Source: Onchocerca volvulus
Lineage: Eukaryota > Nematoda > Chromadorea > Rhabditida > Onchocercidae
DNA: 64,000 nt
Direction of reading: 5' to 3'
Assembly: GCA_000499405.2 (NCBI GenBank)
Contig: HG738136.1
Location: 1,413,274-1,477,273, forward strand
The notes under the pieces were generated by a model. It was given only the letters and a program-made list of their open reading frames with translations, searched no databases and was not told the DNA's origin. The first letter of the stretch is position 1; each line of letters opens with the position of its first letter. The position numbers and the translations under genes are program-made. This document shows positions 1-13,909 of the stretch, piece by piece.

Positions 1-3000
1 ATAATCAAGATAGGAAGAGGAAAAGATGTTAATTCAAATCTTTCCTCCTATTTCTAAATAAGTGCTTTCTGGACCTGAATTTATCCTCTTAAAGTACCAT
101 CATGATAAGACTAGGCCTTGTTCTCTTTCTTTCTCTCCTTCTCTCTCCCTCTTCAAAGATGATGTCCAAGAGGATATTCATTTCGAGATCAAATCGAAAA
201 AAGGACCAATCGGACAATTCATATCTCGTCAATTTCTTCGCATGTTCTGCTTAGTTCATATTTTTTAGTTCATCAATTGTCAACAACAAGAAAGTCGAAA
301 AGAACAATCTATTCGTTTTGCGCTTTTCTTCATTCCATAAATGCATTTTCTTATAAGCCTTGTGAGCCCTAAAGAGCCTTAGGCTCTTATTACTTGCTTT
401 TACGATTTAAATTGATTCTTCAGAAGCCTAGTTGCTAACGCTTAATATATTTCATTCAGCCAAAATTGCTCCCCAAGTACATCACTTCATTCAACTAGTA
501 CTATCTAATTTCCTTCTTGACTATTATTTAATTTTCCACACTTGTTTAGCATATTTATCCCAAGTGTTTATTTCGAGAATTATAAAATTAAAAGCAACTT
601 GGCCAATGGTTAAAAATATTGGCTATTTAATTGTTTATAGTGGTTTGTTATTTGAAGACTATAAAAAATAAAAGAATTTAGCCAATGATTACATTGGCCA
701 TAGAGAGAGGGAGAGAGAGAGAGAGAGAGAAAAGAAAAAAAAGCCTATTCGAGAACTTTAATAAAATAGCATTGCTTTTTTGCAGCCTACTAAATAACTT
801 TTTTTTTTCAGACTAATAAAAAGAAGAAGTGTAATCATAGTAAAACATTTGAGAATATGCTAAATTAATTAATTGTTTATTGTCAACTTGGATTAATTGA
901 GAGAAAAAGCCAATTTATTTTTTGTAGCCTAAATTAACTTTTCCTATCTAGGCTATCTATCTAATATTTTATAGTTTATTTTGCTAAAGGATAAGATGTT
1001 GAGTACTAAAAATATGAATCGTCACAAGTCAAGTTTAATTAATGAATGCAAAATCTACTTTCAGAGTTATACAGTTGTGAAGACAAATTGAACTTGAGAG
1101 AAGACGAAAATGTGAAATGCTAATTAAGCTTGGCCTAATTAGCATTTATTGACAATCTTAATTATTCCATTGTTGATATCTACCATTTTATTCAATATTT
1201 ACCACTACTATATCCTAAATTGCATGCAATATCAAATAAATATTTCAAAAAAAAAAAAATCTTATTTTCATTCCTTCCGCATAAAATATTTAAAAAATCG
1301 ATTATTTCTATCCCTCCTATATAAATATTTGAAAAATCGAAACGGTTGAATCAGTTTTTTTCTTTTTTTTCTTTGCGTTTGATCAGGGTCACTTTGATAA
1401 ATCATCCGTATAATGTCATGCTTATCTTAATTATCATTATCTGAATTAGTTATCATGCTGTTAATTATCATTATCTTAATTATTATAATCCGAATAATTT
1501 GACAGACTGTCTCATTGATTCATCCCATCAATATTTCATTTTCATCTTAGAATCAAAATTATTCCTATTTTCATTACTTATACTCATTTGATAGAGATTT
1601 GAATTATAATTTTGAAGGTTTCATAACAATTCATTTCTCAAATGCAATTTTTGAATATTATCTTGAAAAAAAAAAAAAAAAGACATATTATTCGTTTTTA
1701 GCTTTAATTTTAATTATTGATTTTTTTGTGTTCTCAAGAATGCATGGTTTTTGAATCTTTTCAATCACATCATCATACTTGTCAACTATAAACTGTTAAA
1801 TAGCTAAAAATGCTAAGGCGCATTTGATTTGCAATGATGAATTAAGCATTCTGATTGCTTTTTAGTAAAAAAAAAGTAGTTTGGATTTTTTTCTGAAGTT
1901 TTATTTTTTATAAATTAAAAAAATTAGCAGGAAGGAGTGGGAGGTTTTTTTGTTATTGCATGTTTAAAAAAATTGGGAAAAAAAAAGTTTCTAGCTGTTT
2001 CTTCTGAATAGTTCATACTAAATCAAACACTTTCAATTTATCTTCTTTGTTTAAACTTCTTTTTTGTAATGAAAATGATTTGAAAAAGTGAGCAGCTCAT
2101 TAATTATTCAATAAGAACATGCTATTTCGCACAGTCATTTCATTTCTTCATTTGAGAATTGTAGTAAAAGCTAGTATTTTCCATTTAGTTCTTATAAATT
2201 TGCAATATTTTTGCTAATTTTATCGATTAATCTTTTCGGGACTATTTTGAAATTATACACAAAACGAAAATTAAATTTAGATTGCAACAATTCGGTTGTT
2301 TTATTTTGCTAAATTTGAATGTTTGAGACGATTCGGCTAATTATTTTTTCTTTCTTTTTAGCCATAAATTATCATCTCATTTATTTCTTAGTTAATATGA
2401 ATGTTATAAATGCTATTGAAAATCAAATAATTTAGCGTAAATTTATTTAAAATATGCAAATTTATGTAAAATATATTGCAATGCACGTATTAATGTAAAA
2501 TATGAATGTATAAATGTTTGATGAATTGATATGAAGAAAAAAAATTTCTTAATTGTTAATTTCCTCGATCACAAGAAAAATTTAAATTTCTTAGGATGCG
2601 AAATAAGGTTGAAGATTAAAGATCGAAATAAAGTTTAAGATTAAAGGTCCGTAGTGAGGGTGCAATTAATAACAACTATTTACATGAAATTTTGAAAAAT
2701 TTGAATATTCCGTTTAAAAGTATTTATGTACTTTTTGTCATTTTCATTTATAAAAATTAAATATTGCTTTCGCGAAATTTATGTATATGGTTTTTTATTA
2801 ATAATTAAATGATATGTATATGCTATATTTAGTTTATAATTTTGAAAAAAAAAATTTTTAATTGCAGTAATTAATATCAATTTATTGAATCATCGTGAAA
2901 TATTGAATAGCTGCAGTAAACTTTATAAAACTTATATTGCTATGTGATTAGATTTTTGACATATCAGTTACAGTTATTCGATCTACAGTTACTTTCTTCG

Positions 3001-5213
3001 TAATTTAAAATTTTTAAATTTATAATTTTTTGTTTTATTATTATCTCATCAACACTATCTTTGTTACCAATGTTTATCACATGCTTATATTTTTATCAGT
3101 TATCAAAAGCCGAAAAAAATTTCAACTGCTTTCCACTAATGGATGATATAAATTTTCTTTGAATGCATCTACACCAGAATTCGTTTTTAGATAAAAATTG
3201 ATTGCATTGAAATGACAACGCAAATAAACGTGATGTAAGCCATTATTAATACGTTAATATCAAATGTGACGTAAATGACAAACATGTATTTTGGCGGATT
3301 TAAAATAATCCAACAAAAAAAGCTACTTATTAGCCTTTATGCAATTTTTTGTAATATGTTTTTTTACTGATATCAAAAAGAATTTAGTTTCATAAATACG
3401 CGAAAAATAGGCCTAATTTTATATGTAAAGATGATTTGAAGAAGGGCAAAAAACTGAATATTGAATAGTCTTAAATTCTGCGTAATAATTAAGTTTTCAA
3501 ATCAAGGATTCGAATATATGATATTTTTTCTCTTATGCTTCAATAAATAATAACATACTAAAAGTCATGCCACGCAAAATGATAAATTGGACAAATAAGG
3601 TGGTATTTAGGATTTTAATACATATATTTGATTCTTTGATCATTAAAAATAAATGTTGTATATAATATATCCAATCACCAAATTTTCAAATGCTCAAATT
3701 CAAATTTAAGTGTAATAATTTTTTTTAAGAAAAATTTCTTTTCAATGATTTAGCTCATAATTTCTGATTTTTTGAGAGTTGCATTAATGATTTTAGTGAT
3801 CCTAAAGCACGAATGGATTATCAGAATATTTGAACATTGGTAATCGAAAATGATACGAAATGATACATGAATTTCATTTTTCAGGTTTTTAAATCTATAT
3901 AAATAAAAATATAAATGTTCATTGTTACTTTCGACATAACTTGGCAAGTTTCACATGACTGCTTTGAAATTTTCAAACGACGTTGCATTGTATAGGCACA
4001 TTTTTGTACCTACTTTTTTATTTTGCCTGTCCGTAAGGATAAACATATTTCCCGCCAAAATAAACATGTTTACCGCCAAAACGCTCTGATTAACACATAA
4101 GCAAAGTAAGCTCAACCAGTCATTGATTCACTGCTAGATAATAGTCGACAAATAATCTATATAAATAAAAATGCAAATTTTCATTATAGCTTTTACTCAG
4201 CGTTTCAAGTTCTTCATCGATTGATTTCAAATTTTGAAACAAAATTGCATTCGAATAGCATGTGTTTTTATATAGATATACTTACCTTTTTTTTTTTACC
4301 TATCACATTTATAACAGATAAAAGTAAACGGACATTTTTATTTATATAGACTAGTTGGAGCTAGTAAATAAATAAATTAAAATTTTCATTCTTTTTTCGT
4401 ATTTCATTTCATTTTTTTTTTTTTTTTTTGGCAATTTAGTTGATAAATTGCGAGATTTTTTATCAAATTGTATAAAGCATACATATATATTCAATGATTA
4501 TATTACTAAAAAGAAAAAAAAAAGATAAAATGATAAAACATAGTGTTCTTTTTTATTTTTATGCACATTTTATGCCAAACAGATAGAACGAATTAATGGG
4601 ATATTCAAGAAGATAACATTTTTGCATTTGTATTTCGAATTCTGCTGATATTTTAATCGGACCAAAAGAACACATTATGTTTTATTTTTAAAGCAACTTA
4701 TCAAATTCTTTTTTTTTTTTTCATAACATCGTCAGTACTGTGTTATTCAAAGATGATGAAAATTTCATTTGAAACAAAAATTTTCATTAAAATTTTTAAA
4801 AAAGACTAAAAGTTTTGTGTAGAAAAAATTTTTAAATATATCTTTTTAATATTTAGTTCCATTTTTACATTTGTATTAATTTTTAATAGTTTGTGAATTT
4901 TTTTTAATATTCATAGATTTAATTGAATATTCTTTTATAATTTCTCTAAATTTTCTGAAAACATATCTCTTTCCTTTTTTCAATCATTTTCATTTTCGTT
5001 TTTTTTTTTTTTCTTTTTTTTTTTTGGTAAAAATTAGATGTATAAAATTTTGTTGACAAATTATTCTATCGCTGTTATAACTTTAATTCTATAACTTATG
5101 ATGTGTGGTTTGAACGGTTTTTTGGGAGTGATAGGAAACCGTATTCGCTATAATGTTTTATCATGATTCTATTCTTTTAAATAATTTGAATTTATTGATT
5201 TTATCAATTGCAG
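1..5213. other. non-coding stretch upstream of the CaaX-protein gene
   Basis: I see no exon with convincing protein character here. It holds a GA microsatellite (about 701-730), a short perfect hairpin around 373-391 (AAGAGCC/GGCTCTT arms), TTATCATTATC-type short repeats at about 1410-1500, several long A or T runs, and the Helitron-type ends at 3.9-4.4 kb listed separately. The small open frames at 62-268, 432-671 and 1149-1349 are A/T-run dependent and lack splice or domain support. Confidence 0.6.
3894..4364 (+). mobile_element. two short Helitron2-like non-autonomous ends in tandem
   Basis: A 5'-type end TCTATATAAATAAAAAT begins at 3894 and the same motif recurs at 4156. The second copy is matched by its inverse (ATTTTTATTTATATAGA) at about 4334-4350, followed by a terminal CTAG at 4361-4364, giving a roughly 209-bp element. 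The first copy has no 3' end of its own and shares internal words (GCCAAAACG, AAGCAAAGT) with the Helitron at 58.2-60.2 kb, so it is probably a truncated relative. TC...CTAG ends with subterminal inverted repeats fit the Helitron2/Helentron group. Confidence 0.65.
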
Positions 5214-7188
5214 AATCATCGTAATGAGCGCAGTGGCATCATCATCTGCAGCAGTAGTTGACAACAATTCGAATAATTCCCTAATTTGCAATAATCCACC
5301 AAAAAGGCGAAGCGGTATTAAAAAATTTCTGAATTATCAAAAATTTTTTCCACTTTCTATCATTTAGATTCAAAGTTTTCTTTTTTTCATTTTTCTTTTT
5401 GTGAAGTATTTTTTTTTTTTCAATTTTTTCGTCTGTATAAGCGACAAAGAAAAGAATAATCCAGTGAACAATTTACCTGAACATTTTCTAATAATTACTT
5501 TTAAAATGAACTTATTTGATATTTCTCAAATATTCCAATTTTAAATCAAATTAATTTAAAATTTTCATAAGCTTAAGTGTCATTTCAATTTAAGTACTTC
5601 CTCAGACTTTTTTATTGCAAGAAATGTTGCGACAACTGTTCTTTAAGCAAATTGATATTTTATTATCCTCAAGATTGCTTTAGTTTTCTAATTTAATTTT
5701 TTGCATCATAATAATTCGAAAACGACGGCTGATTAAGAAATTCTGTTTAGAATTTGCAATCAGAATTTTTCAAACTGTCGAATGTTTAGGATCCTCAATT
5801 TTTTGTTAAAAGTTTTTGTCTTATTTTAACTTTTTTTTTCCTTGTATGATTTTTTTTCCTTTTATTTGAATTTTCGCATTGGGAGGAACATAATTCTAGC
5901 TTTGTAATAGTTAAACCTAGGTGTTAGTAATTATTAGAATAATAATTACTTAGAATAATAATTACTATAACAAATTTAATTCCTGAAGTAGTATATTCGT
6001 AACATAATAATCTACTTTATCGGGAATTGAATATTTAATTAAATAAGCATAAAAATTAAGAAGTTTATTGAATTAGGAAGTTTATTAGGAAGAATTTTTA
6101 ATAAATAAACATAATGTTTAGCAAGTTTTTATTAAATTAAAAAAAACTTAAGTTTATTAAAAATACTTAAGAAATTATTAAATTTGATTTGCATTCATAA
6201 TATGTTCATATACGATTAGAAGTTGACTTTTTAATAAATAAGTATATTCGTTTTAAGTGTGAATGATCATTTGATTATTTTTAAAATACAATCAATTATC
6301 AATTAATTCTTTTAAATGATAAATTACTCATTTAATTAAAAATTTTTTTTAACAAAAACTTTTGATACTAATTTTTGATTTCGGATATCTTGTTGAATTT
6401 TACTGCACTAAATTGATAATTTCAGGAACATTTCGTGTTTTGGCCGATGATTACTCACAATTTACATTGTGTGATGAATTTGATAGTGATTTCCATCAAG
6501 TGCTAACGGATTGTGAACGATATACGATTGGTTCAAGTTTGGATCCAATGCTTGATGAACCGTTAATTGATCGCTCAAATAATACGAATGATTGTTTGCA
6601 TGAGAAAATAAGTAAGGATGCATCACGAGGAAAATATAGATCACATCGTGAAAAAAAAATTTCAAGGTAATTTTCATTTTTATAGGTAATATTCAAATAT
6701 TTATTAAACGCTAAATAGATGCTGTGTTTAAAGATAGCAATTATTGATTTTTTTCGAGTGATAATGATTTTTTTTTTTTTTTTTACCAAGTAATAATCAA
6801 TATTTTTAATAGATTTTCTCTTTCTCGAAACTCTGAAAGTATATAAATGATCTTAAAGAAGTATACGATTGAATTATTCAAAAAAAGTTTATTATTTCAT
6901 AAAAATTATGATAAGAGAAAATAAGCCATATTGAGATTGAATAATTTTCTAATGATATATAACATAATTTGCATTAATTTTTAATTTTAAACTAAACTAA
7001 CGATGAATTTCAGGTTAACAGATGAAGTTGAAATTGATGGTGATTCAGCATCGGATGAATTGGATTTGTTGCCACCTTTACCGCCTCATTCCGGTTCAAA
7101 ACGAAAATTCCCGAAATTGAATATAAAATTGCCAAATTGGTTACTTTGCCGTAATCCTCGAATTCCAATAAAATGCATTATTATGTAG
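5214..7188 (+). CDS. small acidic nematode protein ending in a CaaX prenylation box (3 exons)
   Basis: Exons are 5224-5314 (ATG at 5224, candidate acceptor TTGCAG ending at 5213), 6426-6666 and 7014-7188 (TAG). All junctions are GT-AG and in phase, giving about 168 residues. The N-terminus is Ser/Ala/Asn-rich; the middle is acidic (ADDYSQF, DEFDSDF, DEPLID); the C-terminus turns strongly basic (GSKRKFPKLNIKLPNW) and ends KCIIM. A basic stretch followed by C-a-a-X is the usual membrane-targeting tail of prenylated proteins. Met in the last position favours farnesyl transferase by known enzyme preference. No GTPase or other catalytic motif is visible, so this is not a Ras-type protein; I do not recognise the family. 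Upstream coding exons cannot be excluded because the frame is open from the acceptor to the ATG. AATAAA lies at 7247-7252. Confidence 0.72.
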
Positions 7189-7246
7189 TTTATTAGAAGG
7201 ATATGTGTTATGTTAAGATTAAATTTTCATTTCTTTCATAAGTATT

Positions 7247-7252
7247 AATAAA
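7247..7252 (+). terminator. candidate polyadenylation signal of the CaaX-protein gene
   Basis: AATAAA, 59 bases after the TAG stop codon, in an A/T-rich tract. The hexamer is common in such DNA, so support is positional only. Confidence 0.45.
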
Positions 7253-7552
7253 TTTCTAAAATTGTTTTTTCTTTTTTTAAAAGTTGTTCGATTGAAATAA
7301 ACTTTGAAAAAAATCATATGTGTAATTTTTCCATGAAAATTTCAAAAAAAAAAAAACAATAAAGTTTAAAAAAAAATAAAGTTAACAAGCGATAAGATAA
7401 AAGAAAGATTATAAAGGCAATTAAATTTGCTTGAAAAATTGATAAGTTGAAAGAAGGAGTCAAATTTCAATTTGATAACAATTTCTCGAATATCGTAAAT
7501 AGTAAATTTCCGAAAATTACGGTGCCATGGTGAAAATAATGAAAGTTTTGTG

Positions 7553-7596
<44 letters not shown>

Positions 7597-10500
7597 GAAA
7601 AAAGTCTAAAAGAATATTGAAATCCAAAAAGCTTCCTTCAAATTAATTGGAATTCCCAGCATATTGAAAAATTAAATTTCAATATTAAAATTAACCGATC
7701 GTCTAAAACTGAAAACTAATTGAAAAGTATATTTTTTTAATCATACAATTATTGCAATGCAATGTAAGAAATTAACTTTTTCGTCTGTTAAAATAAACTT
7801 TTCTTCAATTCATTGATCATTGTGAATGTAAAATAATTAAAACTATCATCATAAGCAATGCACAATTTTTCTTTCTGAATTATAAATAGAAAATGGAGAA
7901 AAAAAAAAAAACGAGAAGTTGAAAAATAAAAATGGAAAACGAGAACTTTGATCGGTTAATCAAATTAAAATGCAAAATGAACAGATTTAGGCATTTTTGA
8001 AATGAACTTTTAGAATTAATTTCTAATTTATTACATTTCATGTGCTTTAATTCAATCATCATGAAAATTCCTAAACAATTTTTTCCATGTTTCAAAGATT
8101 TGTTGTTTTCGAAGTAAAAAACAAGATTTTAAAAATCATTCCTGAAAACTAAAATATTTCAATTTTAAGAATTTAATGGAAAAAAGATTAGTTTGATTGA
8201 AACTAAATTTAATCAGCATGCATTGTGCTCATTGACGAGATTCATTTCACTTTTTCGATATTTTAATTTGATCTTCGATCTCTGTAAATTGGAGAAAACG
8301 AAAAATAAGAAAAGGCAAAAATAAGAACAAAAATAATAGAGAAATATAAATAAAAATAAAAAAAATAAAAATTTTTGGCAATATTTCTTATAATAAATAT
8401 ATTTATTTGATATTATGACTTAATGTCATTTAGTGCATTTAATTGTCTTTTTTTTTCAGTTTTTAATTAAATATTACCCTAACTAAATTAATTTATTAGG
8501 AATCGAAACTTTAGATGAAATTGGCCAAATCAAAAATTAAAATGATCATATGAGAATCCTGCTATCTATAATTAAATTACGATGTAAATATCGTTTTCGA
8601 TCATATCCGATTTATTAAAAATAATCAAACATTCCCATCAATTTTAGAAATTATACATATGTCGTAAAATACAAGCACATAACTAACTGATACTTAATTT
8701 CAGTTCAAATAATATCATTTCAATAAGATTTCATTAAATCACTTTGACTAATTCTTCATTTTTCCAATCCCAATAACATGATTTCAGTGAGATTCCACTT
8801 AAGTCACTTTGACTAACTCTTCATGTTCCTGACACTTTTATTTATTAAATTTGAAAATTTTAAATTTGACCAAAATTACTTGCTGGCACTCCAAATTTGG
8901 TATTATTTTTTGAACCTATCAAAATTTTCAAAATCGCGGCCTTCACAATAAATAGACCAATTTTTTTTGTTACTGTTTTGTAGCAAACTGCTTTGAACAT
9001 TGAGAAATCTTTATTGAAAAAAAAAAAAAAAAAAAAAAAGAGCAAAGGAAGTAAAATGAATAAAGTGATTGTTTACATGAAAGAATATTTTTTTTTCCTT
9101 TTTTTCAAATTTGATTTATCATTTTGATATTCTTATCACTAAAGATAATTGGCGAAGCAGAAACAATTTAATTTGAAGAAGATTGTAACTCAATTGGAAC
9201 GAAATTATTTTATGAAAAAACAAGGAAAATTCATCAAAATTTTTTGAATTGTTTTTTTTTTAATTTTATTTGAATTTATTTTTATTTTTTCGGAATATTT
9301 GCCGTTTGATAAATAAATCGAAGAAAGAGAGTGGAATGCAAACAACAATAAGACAATAATTCTTCAAGACTACTATATCGCCAATCAAGATGAAGCCAGA
9401 ATGCATGCAACAACAAACACATGTATGCATGCATGCATGCATTTATGCATGCACAGCTATTTAAGCTGAAGATTACATATATTCTAGCTTATAACAGTGA
9501 ATTTAAAAGCTTTCAGAAACCTGTGGAAAAAAAAAAAACCGAAATCATACACCACCGCAAAATGTAAATCATCGAATTTAAAACTTATTTAGTTTTTTTT
9601 CTTTTTTTTTTTTTTTTTGTCTCTTTGCTCAAATAATTAAAAATTAGATCTTAAATGGCTTGAAATAATTTTGAATATATTAACTGATAGGAAATTAAAT
9701 TTTTAATTAGTGAAAATTATTTAATTAACTCTTTGTTTCATATTTCAAACGATTGTAAACTCGTCAAAAAGTTTTTCCCATTTTTTTTTTTTCGATGTTT
9801 AAATATGTTTATCCATCAGTCCAACTTATTATCATAGAATTCCTCTTTCTTTCCATTATTTTTCTTCCATTATATTTATCTATAAACATGTTTTTCTACT
9901 ACTGCCAATCATCCAACCGAGATTATTGAGATAAATGGTTAAAGGAGCCTAGAATTACGAATACCCCAGGGAATAATTAAGCCAAGACTCATCCAACGTA
10001 TAATACATAACATCACAAATGATACGATACATATTATACACCGAATATTTTTAAACTTTTCTGATAATTTTTTGAAATTATTTCTGATAATAATTATTGC
10101 TTGATGAATAATTACATTTGTTCATTTTGTTTTTTCATTTCCTTTTTTCTTTTTTTTTACTTTTTTCTCTGAAAAAAATAATAATGATATACATTTTTAT
10201 CTCAAAAATTATGTAATTTTTTTTTCCATTACTTGAAAACGTGAAACTTTTTATTTATTTATTTTTTTCCTCTTAAATTCAATGTCTATTTTTTTTTTTT
10301 TTTTTTTTTTGCTCTATCTCATGGGATTTCCGAAAAATTTTTCAATTTCCACTTTCCATGATATAATATTACTTTGTGCTATTGTCATTGTTGCTTTATA
10401 TTTTACAAAATTTATGTTTTATGCAATATTTGTAATTTTGCGTTATTTGTATTGATATTTTCACTTGCAACATTTCTGAAAATTCATTTTCTTTATTATT

Positions 10501-13500
10501 AGTGTTGTAAGAAAAAAAATGAAAATAAAACGAAAAAAAAACAAAATTACATTTATCATGAATAACAAAAGTTGAGAAAATAATTAAATGTTAACATTTT
10601 TAGATTGTTTACAGAACTTAAGGCGATAAGACACTCTTTTTTTTTTCTTTTTTTTTTTTTTTTTTCAAAAATCGAAAAGATTTATGCAAAGCTCTTCTTA
10701 TTTTTTTATAATGTAAACATCTAAACTTTTAGTTCATTTTTTTTTTTTTTTTTAAACAAAAAGAGAAGAACTATTACTTCTGAAATATGCATGTTTGTTA
10801 TTTATGCATTATATGAGATATTGCTCGATACTGAAGTTAAAATATTTTGGATCGAAAATTGATTGTTTTTTTTTCATACTGTATTTTAGCAAATTGATCT
10901 TTTTCATAATATTTTCGAAAATTGAACTTTTTCATAGTGTTTTCGGCAAAAGGCCATTGCATAACTAATTAATTGATTAATTTAGTTCTTCATTCTTCTA
11001 ATAAATTTAATAGCGAAAAATTATTACTATTCGAGCAATAATAATTTTAGACACTGTGAGAGCGTGTTGCGAAAAATGATAAAATTGCTAAAGATTGCAA
11101 TTTTTGTTTTTAACCATTTAATTATTTTAATTTACAGATTTTTGATCGAATTCCAATTTAATTTCAAGACAAAATCTGCTATAGAATGCACTAATAAGTG
11201 ATAAAATCGAAAGAAATAAATTTGGAAAATCTATTTTTATGTATGACCAAATCTTAATTGGATCTAACCAAAAAGACAAGTATTGATATTTCAAAGTTTG
11301 AATCAAACTGATCAAATTTCGATTTAAGACAAAACAAAAAACAAATAAATAATCAATTTGTAAATTTTTAAGAAATTGGAAAATTGTCCAATTCATGTCC
11401 AGCGCATTAACATTTTTATGTCCTTTAATTCCATACAATTTAATTGTTTATTTAATTTAATCTTGATTAATTTTATATATAATAACTCGATCAATGCTTA
11501 AATGTAAGGTTTCCGGGAAATTTTCACAACCATTTGACGATGTTTAATTAAATGATAAAATATAATTAAGGTAATTTTCCTAAATTTCTCTAATTACCAA
11601 GCAAAAAGAAAAAAAAATTATTATAATGAATATTGAATTCAATTTTTCTGCTCCATTTCATGACATTTAATTATCTATTTTTTCTTTTTTCTGTCTTTCG
11701 TTTTCTCAAGAAGCAAAAAATGAAATTCATTAATTGCAAATTATTAATGAAACATTAATAATTTGATGCAAGTGAAAATACAACAATTTTTTCTTCCATC
11801 ATTTCATATGTATCTTTAAAGCATTTAAACATTTTTTTTTTCGATTGACTGAATGATTTTATTTCATTAATTATTTTTACACTTCCAATTAATTTATTTA
11901 ATTTAATAAAACTTCAAAACCAAATTATTTGCTTTGATTACACGTAATTGGCGAGGAAATTAAAAAATTTTTACTCATTTCGTGCAAAAATTCAACTTGT
12001 TATCATTGTAATTATTATTTATTATTATATTTTCTGCTACTAATTGATAAATAATATTTCTAAGCAATTTTAGCCAAAAATTATTTCCCTCTACAAACTT
12101 ATCCTTTCATTCTATTTTTCATTTTTTTTCCTTTTTTTTTTTTAGTAAAGATTTTTCATTTTATTAATGAAAGAGAAGAAAGTGTGTGATATTTGAAATT
12201 TAGTTAAAACTCTTTTTTCCCTTTCTTTTTTTTTTTTTTTTTTTTTGTAATTAACAGTAATAATGATAATGATAGTGATAATGAATAATTTTCATCATTG
12301 TTGATTTTTCCAGGATTAAGATTCAAAATGTTGATCTTTGATAATATAATATATGATAATGATAATGAATTGTTTTTATCATTGTTAATTTCTTCAGGAT
12401 GCTGATTTCTTTGATGATAATATGATGATGGTGATGATGATGGAAGCAATTTCGAGTCATCTAATTTTAAATGAAAATTTTGAAAAGAATAGAGCAATAA
12501 GTTTTATAACGAGAATAATAGCCAATCAATTTATTCCAAAATATTTTTGCGAAAAACCGACGAATTGGAAAAGGGAAGGGAAATGAGACGAAAGATGATG
12601 GAAGGATGGATAACGATCGAAAAATACGCATGAAGTTTCGATAAATTTTGAAATTTTATTGGATATGAAATAAATTGATATGAAAGAAAGGAAAGAGAAA
12701 AAAAAAAAGAAGAGAATATAATGATAAGAAAAGGCAAAAAGAGGAAAGGAAGAAGGCTGAATTTTGAAAAAGTTTAAAAAGATAAAAAGTTTGTTGCTTG
12801 AAAATTTTCCTCAACATAACGCTTGATAATATTCAGGAAGAAAAAGAAGAAGAAATCGGAAGGAAGAAGAGGAGGAGGAGGAGGAGGAGGAAAAGGAGGA
12901 AGGAAGGGAGGATGAGGAAGAAGAGGAAGAAGAAGAAGTAGAAGGACGATACGAAAAATTTTTACAGCATATTAGGCGGCATTTTCTCCCGACAAGCGGT
13001 TTTATAGAAGGCAAATGTTTCTTTATCAATCACCATTAAGCATCACCTAAATAATAAAAATTTCAATTATTCGATTGAAAAAAAAACAAAAAAAAAATTG
13101 CTTTTTTTCATTCTCAAAAAAAAAAAAAAAGAAAACTTTTTTTTGGCACTTTTTTTCTTAATGAAATATTTTGGCGCTTTTTTGTGGGAAAAAATTGGCG
13201 ACAAACAATTTTGCTGCTTTATGCTGAAATTTTTTGACGCATTTTTTTTTGTGGCAAAGATTTGGCGACAAAAAAAATTTTCCTACTTTCTGCCAATTAT
13301 CCTTTTTTTTTTGTTGTTATTATTATTTTTTTGATGATGAAATTCAAAATGAAATTAATCAATAATTTGTATTTATCGTAGAAAAGGATATCATTTCAAC
13401 AAAAAAAAAAGCAAATCTTAATGGTATGATTATTCATTACCACTACTACTACTACTGTCATTATTATTGCAGTTTTATTCAAACTTTTATCAGTGATAAG

Positions 13501-13909
13501 GATAAAGATATTAAATTCAATTGCAATACAACTGATACTATTTACTATAACTATTTGCTAATTTACAATTCTATTAATACTGATTCCATTAATTTCATTA
13601 ATCACTGATTCTGCTAATTGACACGGATAAAAGGATCAAGTTGAATTGTAGTAAAATTAATATTACTTATTACGATTATTTGTTCCTGATATTATTGTTA
13701 TTACTATTTATTGTTTATCAATGAATATGAAAATTTCTATCATAATTACTACTAATGATACTACCTCTGTTATCTATTACTATCATTGAACGTGAAGTTA
13801 TATAAATTTTCTGAAATTGACAAATCTGCAATAAGTAATTTTGCAAATTTTGAAGAAGTTTAAAATAATTTTTTTTTTTTTGAATTATGAAAATTGAATC
13901 ACGTAAATT
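7253..13909. other. intergenic region with simple repeats
   Basis: No exon is supported. Notable sequence: an A run of about 40 bases at 7555-7595; a diverged direct repeat of about 63 bp at 8700-8826 (TCACTTTGACTAA shared by both halves); an alternating ATGC/GCAT tract at 9421-9453; a nearly pure purine tract at 12834-12945; and repeated TTTTGGC/GGCGAC words at 13140-13275. The minus-strand serine-rich frame at 12811-13029 is a translation of the purine tract and is not a gene. Confidence 0.6.
12834..12945. repeat. GGA/GAA polypurine tract
   Basis: About 110 bases of A and G with only isolated pyrimidines, containing uninterrupted GAG repeats near 12869-12890. Such purine-only runs can adopt triplex (H-DNA) forms. 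It is about 1 kb upstream of the first proposed receptor exon. Confidence 0.8.

Noticed and set aside
12811..13029. minus-strand serine-rich open frame
   Set aside because: It is the translation of the GGA/GAA purine tract; no other coding signal.
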